Below are positions 13,304 to 18,681 of a stretch of DNA of 18,681 nt, one piece after another (positions within the stretch are counted from its first letter, which is position 1; every line of letters begins with the position of its first letter). Source of the stretch: Streptomyces aureocirculatus (lineage in GTDB: Bacteria > Actinomycetota > Actinomycetes > Streptomycetales > Streptomycetaceae); NCBI RefSeq assembly GCF_000720475.1, contig NZ_JOAP01000085.1, positions 1 to 18,681 of the forward strand, given 5' to 3'. Position numbers and translations under genes: made by a program. Under the pieces are notes generated by a model. The model was not told where the DNA came from. It searched no databases and worked only from the letters and a program-made list of their open reading frames with translations.

Positions 13304-13561
13304 TTAGATCTCTATGTCATCGATCCCTTCCTTTTCGTCGATCCCAGCCGCATCGAACGCACCCCAGACAGAATCAAGGTCCTTGCGAATTTTGATGGAG
13401 CGTCGCTGTGTCGCCGCAACGACCGCAACCGTGGCACCCGGGCAGTTCTGCTCCAGAATGTCGAGGGCTTGGCTGTTGTACCCGTCTATCTCGTCGGTGT
13501 ATTCAAGGACTAGCTTGGCGGCCAAACGCAGAGCCCTCAAGGTCTGTTGGTCCACAGCCAT
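13304..13561 (-). CDS. Small hypothetical protein (85 aa)
   Basis: ATG 13561 follows GAAGG at a good distance and starts MAVDQQTLRALRLAAKLVLE. The frame is open to an earlier ATG at 13648 but without a comparable site. The product is mostly helical (YNSQALDILEQNCPGATVAV, RRSIKIRKDLDSVWGAFDAA) with an acidic tail (EKEGIDDIEI). No signal peptide or membrane segment is seen. Its codon use is less GC-rich than typical Streptomyces genes, as in the following minus-strand genes. I do not recognise it. Confidence 0.6.
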   Translation of the reverse strand: MAVDQQTLRALRLAAKLVLEYTDEIDGYNSQALDILEQNCPGATVAVVAATQRRSIKIRKDLDSVWGAFDAAGIDEKEGIDDIEI

Positions 13562-13953
13562 TGCTACCTTCTGTGCGCGGAACGGTCCTTGGTGCTGTGA
13601 CAGCAGCACTGACCTGTGTTTCGGAGGGAAATTGGCCAGATCGGCCAAGACCCTCAGCGAAGCAAGGGCCTGTCACCTCCGCTTGCACAGAGAACCCGTG
13701 TAGGACCGCGACGGCGGTCCGGGCAGTGTTCACGGTAACGGCCAGGCGGACACTGGGGCAGCCTTGTCCCTCCGCCAACAGCTTCGAACATTCTCACCTG
13801 TCCGGTCCTAGGGGAGAGACCCGCCCCCTGTGTCTGGGGAACGGGCTTCCTGGTCCTGGTGCTCGTCGTTGAGCTGGTCACTGCTAGGCAGTCAACGACC
13901 CGTCATAGGTGTGTGCTAGCTGCCGCTACGCCGTCCACCCGGCCCAGGCCACC
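13562..13953. other. Region without a confident gene
   Basis: About 390 bp separate two small minus-strand genes. Several short open frames exist on both strands, but none has both a ribosome site and protein-like composition. A TTGACT near 13885-13895 on the minus strand could be a -35 element for the gene at 13561, but it is too far upstream to be convincing. Confidence 0.4.
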
Positions 13954-14211
13954 TCACGCACGCCTACATGCGTTTTGCTCACCTGACTCGTAGTAGGCCC
14001 AGACCTCCACGTCAGATCCCTCGGGGTGCTCAAAGATGAACCGGACGTTGCCGCCTGCTTTCAGCGCGGCAGCTCCACTTCCCGACCGCACCGGCTCCAC
14101 GGCGCTGTCGGCGTCCCTGGCAAAGGCCCACCATTGACAGTCGCGCTCTATGCACGCGCCCTGCTGCCCCCCACAGGGGGACTCACAATTCCGGCGACTC
14201 CTCAGGCTCAC
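13954..14211 (-). CDS. Small hypothetical protein (about 85 aa)
   Basis: The frame gives CQWWAFARDADSAVEPVRSG and ALKAGGNVRFIFEHPEGSDV, ending EVWAYYESGEQNACRRA. The second half reads as a real beta-rich domain. The start is uncertain. GTG 14211 gives MSLRSRRNCESPCGGQQGAC with three Cys, but no strong ribosome site is visible. An inverted repeat (CCCCC/GGGGG, about 14166-14178) lies inside the 5' part. It is on the same strand as the Lsr2 gene but separated from it by a terminator-like hairpin. Function unknown. Confidence 0.45.
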   Translation of the reverse strand: MSLRSRRNCESPCGGQQGACIERDCQWWAFARDADSAVEPVRSGSGAAALKAGGNVRFIFEHPEGSDVEVWAYYESGEQNACRRA

Positions 14212-14266
14212 ATCCGGTTACGTTCATCCCTGCGTGAAGATGCATGCTGTTTCGTCCCAAACGAGA

Positions 14267-14297
14267 AGCGGCCCACCCCCGGAAGGGGCGGACCGCT
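14267..14297 (-). terminator. Terminator-like hairpin downstream of the Lsr2 gene
   Basis: AGCGG (14267-14271) pairs with CCGCT (14293-14297), and CCCC with GGGG further in, giving a long GC-rich imperfect stem. On the minus strand it is followed by a short T-rich stretch (TTCTCGTTT). It lies 23 bases after the lsr2 stop. Confidence 0.6.
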
Positions 14298-14319
14298 CGG
14301 CTGCTTGATACGTGACGTG

Positions 14320-14661
14320 TCAGGCGGTGGCCTTGTCGTAGGCCTCACGGATGGTCGCGGGGACACGGCCGCGGTCGTTGATCTCGTAGCCGTTGTTCTT
14401 GGCCCACGAGCGGATCAGGGCCGTGTCACCGCCCCCGGTCGGCGCCTTGGAGCCACCCGCGCTCCGGCGCGTAGTCGTGCGGCTGCCACCCGTCTTGCGC
14501 CCAGCAGTCACGAAGGCCTCAAGGCTCTTCCGAAGCTTCTTGGCGTTCTCGTCGTTCAGGTCGATCTCGTACGTCCTGCCGTCGAGAGCAAAGATGACGG
14601 TCTCAGATGCCTCGCTGCCGTCGACATCGTCAACGAGGGTCTTGATAACGCGCTGTGCCAT
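14320..14661 (-). CDS. lsr2: Lsr2 family nucleoid-associated protein
   Basis: The 113-residue protein has the Lsr2 N-terminal dimerisation domain (MAQRVIKTLVDDVDGSEASE, TVIFALDGRTYEIDL), a flexible linker (GRKTGGSRTTTRRSAGGSKA) and a C-terminal DNA-binding domain ending IRSWAKNNGYEINDRGRVPA. The RGR hook (residues 97-99) inserts in the minor groove of AT-rich DNA. Length is normal (110-115). ATG 14661 follows GGAAGG. An in-frame ATG at 14709 would add 16 residues but lacks a ribosome site and is not family-like. Lsr2 silences AT-rich, often foreign, genes. Streptomyces usually keeps two chromosomal paralogues, and a copy amid small accessory genes may be an element-borne one that tunes silencing of its own region. 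The small membrane gene at 14706 is directly upstream and probably co-transcribed. Confidence 0.95.
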   Translation of the reverse strand: MAQRVIKTLVDDVDGSEASETVIFALDGRTYEIDLNDENAKKLRKSLEAFVTAGRKTGGSRTTTRRSAGGSKAPTGGGDTALIRSWAKNNGYEINDRGRVPATIREAYDKATA

Positions 14662-14705
14662 GGTGGCGCCTTCCTTGAATTGTGTTCGCTGATGATAGGC
14701 GGCCT

Positions 14706-14972
14706 TCACCGGCCACCGCGTTTCGAGAGGGCCTTGATCTGTCGATCGGCGTCCCGGTTGATCAGGATCATGGCCCGGATGAGGAGGACGGTGGCCCCCA
14801 CCGCTCCTACGTAGATCCCCCAGTTCATGACAGTCCCGAGTACGGGAGTGTCACGGAGTAGGGCTGTGGCTATGAGCCAGAACATGCCGCACCCGCCCCA
14901 TAAGGCCCCTGCGCGTTCCGTCGCCCTCTTGGCTTCCTGCCGGATGGCGTGCGCCTCACTGCTGAGTCTCAA
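14706..14972 (-). CDS. Small two-helix membrane protein
   Basis: The product has a charged N-terminus (EAHAIRQEAKRATERAG), two hydrophobic segments (LWGGCGMFWLIATALL, MNWGIYVGAVGATVLLIRAM) and a basic tail (NRDADRQIKALSKRGGR). It should be an inner-membrane protein with both ends in the cytoplasm. TTG 14972 was chosen because GGGGGG lies 7 bases upstream. TTG 14987 is also in frame but lies within the hairpin loop and has no site of its own. The ribosome site is part of a perfect 11-bp hairpin (14977-15004), so translation may be controlled by its opening. It sits 44 bases upstream of lsr2 on the same strand. Function unknown. Confidence 0.6.
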   Translation of the reverse strand: MRLSSEAHAIRQEAKRATERAGALWGGCGMFWLIATALLRDTPVLGTVMNWGIYVGAVGATVLLIRAMILINRDADRQIKALSKRGGR

Positions 14973-14976
14973 CTCG

Positions 14977-15004
14977 GATCCCCCCAAGTTTTTTTGGGGG
15001 GATC
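14977..15004 (-). promoter_or_regulatory. Perfect 11-bp hairpin covering a ribosome binding site
   Basis: GATCCCCCCAA (14977-14987) pairs exactly with TTGGGGGGATC (14994-15004) around a 6-base loop. On the minus-strand transcript the GGGGGG that would serve as the ribosome site of the gene starting at 14972 is locked in the stem. No T tract follows on either strand, so it is unlikely to be a simple terminator. Confidence 0.65.
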
Positions 15005-15026
15005 ATCGCAGAATCACAGGCCTATG

Positions 15027-15260
15027 TCAGATGCGTTCTCCGCCTGCTTCAGCGGGTTGGTGTTGCCGTGCCTGTTGTGCTTGGCGCCCCTTCAGGATCT
15101 CGCGGACCACAGCAGGGCTCCGGCAGTCTTTGAGCGTGGCGAAGGCCACCAGCTCTCCGGTATGTACGTGGAAAACGGGGGTCCCCAAGTCTGGCGGCAC
15201 TTCGACGGGGGCAGGCCCGCCGATGTCCATGAAGTACGGGGCCCCGGGCCGCCATGTCAC
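15027..15260 (-). CDS. Small hypothetical protein with an FHVxTG motif (77 aa)
   Basis: GTG 15260 overlaps the stop of the upstream gene (GTGA), the classic sign of translational coupling. The product includes YFMDIGGPAPVEVPPDLGTP, VFHVHTGELVAFATLKDC and a C-terminal helix REILKGRQAQQARQHQP. The core VFHVHTGELVAF matches VFHVRTGLVVGY in the adjacent gene, so the two probably arose by duplication. No signal or membrane segment is present. I do not recognise the family. Confidence 0.55.
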   Translation of the reverse strand: MTWRPGAPYFMDIGGPAPVEVPPDLGTPVFHVHTGELVAFATLKDCRSPAVVREILKGRQAQQARQHQPAEAGGERI

Positions 15261-15460
15261 TGACGGATCTCCTCAAGTGGTGTGAACTTCTTCGGCTTCC
15301 AGTATCCGACAACCAAGCCCGTCCGGACGTGAAACACCGTTTTGCCGTACCTGTCTATCAGCTTCTGTTCGGGCCGCCCGTGCTGCTGCTCCCGGCCCTC
15401 GACGTCGTCCGGGCAGCCTGGGGTTCGTCGTCTTCCTTCGCACTCGGTGCGGGAAGCCAC
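15257..15460 (-). CDS. Small hypothetical protein with an FHVxTG motif
   Basis: The conserved part is KLIDRYGKTVFHVRTGLVVG, then YWKPKKFTPLEEIRQ, ending in TGA 15257-15259, which overlaps the next start by 4 bases. GTG 15460 gives 67 residues, but the first 34 overlap the end of the gene at 15358 in another frame. The real start may be nearer 15360, or this may be the continuation of that gene after a frameshift. It is clearly related to the downstream gene. Function unknown. Confidence 0.45.
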   Translation of the reverse strand: MASRTECEGRRRTPGCPDDVEGREQQHGRPEQKLIDRYGKTVFHVRTGLVVGYWKPKKFTPLEEIRQ

Positions 15461-15573
15461 CAGATAGACGTTTGCAGGGTGCGGTTCAGCAGGACTTCGT
15501 CTGTGTCGACGTCCCGCAGCTCGTACCTGCCTTCCTGCGCGACTGCCGTCTCAAAGGCGACAGCGTCCGCCAC
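15358..15573 (-). CDS. Small hypothetical protein (71 aa)
   Basis: GTG 15573 follows GAGG closely and starts VADAVAFETAVAQEGRYELR, then DVDTDEVLLNRTLQTSIWWL. The C-terminus is polar and low in complexity (SRAGSSSTGGPNRS). A GTG at 15600 would add nine residues. The strand-turn-strand core (YELRDVDTDEVLL) is loosely like the FHVxTGxxV core of the two following genes. It heads a run of three overlapping small genes read towards lsr2. Confidence 0.5.
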   Translation of the reverse strand: MADAVAFETAVAQEGRYELRDVDTDEVLLNRTLQTSIWWLPAPSAKEDDEPQAARTTSRAGSSSTGGPNRS

Positions 15574-15636
15574 GCCATCCTCGGTGTCGCCCGCCTGCAC
15601 AACCTCGCCCTTGGAGGGCAGAGGGGGCGGCCACGC

Positions 15637-16293
15637 TCAGGCGCACCCGCCGGTCCGGTCCGCCAGCGGACGTGGTGTGTGCCGTGGCCACCCGGTGCCC
15701 GCATGTTCTGACGCGGCTGCCCGAAACGCCTCCATCAGTGAAGACCCCGGATAGGCATCGAACACTTCGTACTTCGAGCGGTAGTAGCACGACCAGTAAC
15801 TCACCACGCGTCGCTCCGTGCGTGCGAAGACCGCCGGATTCCGTACGATGAACTCGCCGTACAGCCTGCGGCGGGCTGAGCCCGGGACAGCGAGATCGGG
15901 CAGGCCCTGGCCGATCGCCTCGAGGATCTCCAGCACGTACTCGCCGGCCAACTGCACCACGAAGGGGACAGCCCAAGGCTCACCCGACCCCGTGATCCGC
16001 TCGAGATGACGTTGGCGAACCCGGCCATCACTGTGCCGGGAATACAGGCAATGCAAGATCATCCGCTGAGATGCGGTCAGCGTCCGTTCCCGGTCAGCCT
16101 CCGGCTCCTCGCTGTAGATACGCGAGGGGATAGAGACGGTCTCCCCCTGCACGTCAACCTCAAAGGGCTGCACCGGATTGAAGCGGGCATCCGGCATGAC
16201 CATCAGGACGGTCTGCACATCAAGGGCAAGACGGGCCGGAAACGCTGCCATCAAGACACAGGTGACGTTCGACGAGTCCCGCAGCAGCTGCAT
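15637..16293 (-). CDS. Hypothetical protein, possibly 5'-truncated by an IS remnant
   Basis: From ATG 16293 the 218-residue product includes NVTCVLMAAFPARLALDVQT, MPDARFNPVQPFEVDVQGET, RTLTASQRMILHCLYSRHSD, PWAVPFVVQLAGEYVLEILE and RRVVSYWSCYYRSKYEVFDA. It appears soluble and mixed alpha/beta. The same frame is open and coding-like for a further 26 codons (GWRLKADELTVYPRVMQLLR at its end) up to the IS remnant at about 16371, with no usable start. The true N-terminus may therefore have been removed by the insertion. No motif is familiar to me. Confidence 0.65.
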   Translation of the reverse strand: MQLLRDSSNVTCVLMAAFPARLALDVQTVLMVMPDARFNPVQPFEVDVQGETVSIPSRIYSEEPEADRERTLTASQRMILHCLYSRHSDGRVRQRHLERITGSGEPWAVPFVVQLAGEYVLEILEAIGQGLPDLAVPGSARRRLYGEFIVRNPAVFARTERRVVSYWSCYYRSKYEVFDAYPGSSLMEAFRAAASEHAGTGWPRHTPRPLADRTGGCA

Positions 16294-16390
16294 GACACGA
16301 GGATAAACGGTGAGCTCGTCCGCCTTCAGCCGCCAGCCTAAGGGTCGCGGGACAAGCCTTACAACGGCTAGAGGGCCTGTGAAAAGCCGG

Positions 16391-16697
16391 TCAGCGCGCT
16401 GGTCTTGCGTGGTGCCGCACGAGGAGCATGGCCATGGTGAGGTAGATGGCGTTCTGTGAACACACGCTCAGGTACTCGTAGTCCTTCGACAGGCGGCGAC
16501 ACCGTCCCAGCCAGGCGATGGTCCGTTCTGCCACCCAACGTCGCGGGACCACTGCGAAGAGGGGCACGGCCGGGGGCGGTGTCCCTGCCTTCGCCCAGGT
16601 CGAGCGGAATCCTGCGTCGCGGCGCTGCACGACCTGCACGGTGATGCCGGTGGTTTCCCGGGCCCAGGCATGGAAGTCGGCACCGCGGTACCCGCAG
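16391..16697 (-). pseudogene. IS5-family transposase C-terminal fragment
   Basis: The minus strand gives [40 protein letters not shown] and [20 protein letters not shown]. This is the standard end of IS5-type transposases, with the catalytic Glu in VAERT. Everything upstream of GYRG, including both Asp residues, is missing, and the sequence changes at about 16697 into a recombinase gene on the other strand. The frame stays open to 16951 only by reading that gene antisense. A possible element end (GGGCCTGTGAAAAG) lies at 16374-16387. The remnant is unrelated in extent to the N-terminal fragments at 107 and 2699, though from the same family. Confidence 0.8.
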
Positions 16698-17090
16698 CTG
16701 ATGGCGGCCCTGGACCTGGACGACACCGTGATCGCCGAACTGATCGGCGGACAGCGGGACGTGTTCTCGGCTGCCTGCGGTGACCAGCTCTCCGGGCTGC
16801 ACGGCCCGAAAAGAAAGCCCTGTCCGGCCCGCCCCTGGGTCTGCCTGCTCTGTCCGCTCGCGGTCTTCGCCCCGCGGCACGCGGCGAACCTGCTGCGGAT
16901 GAAGGCTTTCTTCTCCCGGCAGTGGCAGCAGATGCCCGCGGCCCAGTTCATGGCCGTCTTCGGCCCCTATGCTGCCCGCATCCAGCAGGTGCTGGACCGG
17001 TTCGACCCCGCCGTCCTCACCACGGTAGCCGGGCAGGTTGACGATCGGGATGACGAACTTCCGCTGCGTCCTGAGGAGCTCACCGCGTGA
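16698..17090 (+). pseudogene. C-terminal fragment of an upstream phage-type integrase
   Basis: The frame gives [60 protein letters not shown] and [20 protein letters not shown], ending at TGA 17088-17090. This resembles the tails of large actinobacterial integrases that occur as multigene recombinase operons. [13 protein letters not shown] cluster might bind zinc. The catalytic part is missing because the IS5 fragment replaces it. The stop overlaps the GTG of the next recombinase by 4 bases, so both belonged to one operon. Confidence 0.6.
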
Positions 17091-18681
17091 CCACCGCCGT
17101 TGCCTTCCCCTTCGACGAACGCTCCGCGGTCTTCGCCGGCGCCGATATCTGCCGCGAGGCCGGTCTCACGATGCCCGAAGGGACCGGCCGCCCGATCTTC
17201 GAGAATGACGTCTGGGACTTCACTCATGTCGTCGGGCTTCCGGTCCAAATGGGCCTGTCCATGCGGCGGTTCGACTTCACCACCATCGTGGATCCTCACT
17301 GGCGGCTGGTCGCCAAGGAACTGATGCTGGCCATGCTCGCTCCCAGGCACCCGGCGGTCGCCCCACTGCCCCGCGCCTACCGCACTGCCCTGCACCTGAT
17401 CAGCTGCAGGGCACGGCTGGACGAACTCGTCCGATTCCTTGCCTGGCTGACCGCGCGAGGAGCCATCAGCCTGGAGCGGATCGATACGCAGGACTGCGAG
17501 GCGTATCTGGCCCACCGGCGCTACGTGCTCGACGAGAACGATGTCGTCGTCGGCGAGCAGAGTCACGGAACCCGGCGTTCAGCCGCGCAGGTCGTCGTCG
17601 ACCTGGTCAATTACCGCGAGCTGTTCACCACCGACCGCGTCGCGGCGGACTTGCGCCCCTGGGGCGGGGCCACCGCCTCGGCGGTCGCCGAGATGCCCAG
17701 CGGCCGGACACAGAACAAGACCCCGCCAGTTGAGGACGACGTCCTCCAGCCGATGCTCGCGGCAGCCCTCTTCCTGGTCTCGACGCTCGGGCCGCATGCC
17801 GTCGAACTGGCCCGGCAGGTCCGGGAGGCCGACCGGCTCTCTTCCCGGAAGACGGAAGGGCTCCGCGTCGGTGGCTCTGCTCCAGTGGCCGAGTTCGCCG
17901 AGTTGCTGGACGAGTACAGGCGAACGTGCACAGCGTTGCCGATGCTAGCCGAGCACCACGTCGCCGACCGGCTCGCAGACGGCTGGTCTCCCAAGGACCC
18001 GCTCCTGCCGGTGGCCACAGGAGTGTTGGCCCGCCAAGTCGGGGTCAGCCAGTTCTGGGCACGGTGGATGCCCTTCCTGCGCGGCCCGTTGGAGAAGGCT
18101 GTCGCAGCGGTCGGGGTGAAGGAGGTCTTCGGCCGGGATGCCGTCGAGATCACCGCCGCGGACGCGTCTTCCCTGTTGCCCTGGACCATGCCGCTGCATC
18201 GGCTTCAGGCCGTCGCCCTGGTCGGCATCGTCCGCACCGCCGCGATCATCGTCCTGGCGACGGTCTCGGGCATGCGAGCGAGCTGATGGAACTGCGGATC
18301 GGCTGCCGAAAGACACCCGAGGAACCGGTCCCGGGCCTGCACCGCTACCGGCTCGCCAGCAAGGTCGTCAAAGGACAGCCGCTCGGTGGCACTGACGACG
18401 AGTGGGTCGTCATCGAGCCGGTCTATCGCGCCGCCGAACTCGCCGAGGACCTGCACGACGACCGAAAGGACGGAGCCCCGCTCTTCGGCCGGTTCGCCTT
18501 CACCGTCCGCTACCGGTGGTTCAAGAACTGGGTGAACTCCCCGGCCGGACAGCGGCTCGGGCTCACTGCAATCCCCGACGGCCAGGTCAACTTGAGAATG
18601 CTCAGACGGACGTTGGCCCTGGAAATGGCCTACCGTCCCGGCGGTGTGCTGGCCTCCAAGATTCACCTAAAACATGTCGCT
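17087..18681 (+). pseudogene. Large tyrosine recombinase/integrase, one frameshift, runs off the window
   Basis: GTG 17087 starts MTTAVAFPFDERSAVFAGAD. A long N-terminal part of about 395 residues (core-binding and extra domains: ARLDELVRFLAWLTARGAIS, VDLVNYRELFTTDRVAADLR) leads to box I, IIVLATVSGMR. There a base is missing after 18276. In the next frame it continues SELMELRIGCRKTPEEPVPG, the beta-hairpin Lys in SKVVKGQPLGG, and box II, NLRMLRRTLALEMAYRPGGV, then LASKIHLKHVA at the window edge. The catalytic Arg of box I is present. The box II His is replaced (RMLRRT), perhaps a family trait. The Tyr lies beyond the window. As sequenced the frame stops at TGA 18284-18286. Such proteins catalyse site-specific insertion or excision of mobile DNA. 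Confidence 0.75.

Noticed and set aside
16518..16697. N-terminal extension of the plus-strand recombinase fragment
   Set aside because: It is antisense to the clear IS5 transposase C-terminus, so the similarity starts only at about 16698.
1..18681. CRISPR arrays, tRNA or rRNA genes, replication origin
   Set aside because: No regularly spaced repeats, no tRNA-like cloverleaf or CCA-adjacent arms, and no iteron cluster or DnaA-box cluster were seen by eye.

Overview
The window looks like an accessory region of a Streptomyces (or close actinomycete) replicon. GC content and third-position GC are very high, starts are often GTG or TTG with GGAGG-type ribosome sites, and the gene families are typical of Streptomyces: Lsr2, DUF2637, darcynin, a siderophore-interacting flavoprotein, IS701 and IS5 transposases, and large tyrosine recombinases. 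The density of insertion-sequence remnants, truncated genes and single-base frame breaks suggests a degenerating mobile region such as a chromosome arm, a linear plasmid or an integrated element. Part of the breakage could instead be homopolymer error in the assembly.

Layout. (1) 1-2884: a small metabolic/regulatory module lies between two truncated copies of the same IS5-type transposase fragment. It holds a siderophore-interacting flavoprotein, a remnant of an MFS exporter, a darcynin-like protein and a divergent TetR regulator. A near-perfect 25-bp palindrome sits in the divergent gap. (2) 2884-4287: a structurally complete IS701-family element with 16-bp inverted repeats and a CTAG target duplication. 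Its transposase frame ends in a slippery heptamer that could give a longer product. (3) 4289-7953: two large helicase genes back to back, both broken. The first is an N12-methylase-type helicase that lost its 5' end next to the IS and its 3' end downstream. The second is a SNF2 ATPase cut off just after its DEAQ box. (4) 7903-9400: small or decayed genes, including a peptidase-like protein with a HVIGH motif. (5) 9446-12539: a small gene overlapping a DUF2637 membrane protein, then several frame-broken genes including a tandem DUF6924 lipoprotein-like gene. (6) 12707-13201: an intact secreted ricin-type lectin with a TTA codon, followed by a strong terminator. (7) 13304-16371: a minus-strand run of small genes containing an Lsr2 paralogue, a small membrane protein under a striking hairpin, and small proteins sharing an FHVxTG motif. 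(8) 16373-18681: a 3' remnant of an IS5-type transposase, then two overlapping recombinase genes running off the window.

How it works together. The only modules that look functional are the TetR/darcynin/flavoprotein set, the IS701 element, the DUF2637 pair, the lectin, and the Lsr2/small-gene run. The recombinases suggest the region was, or still is, linked to integration of a mobile element. I found no tRNA, rRNA, CRISPR array or recognisable replication origin. Family assignments were made by eye from motifs and were not checked by database search.
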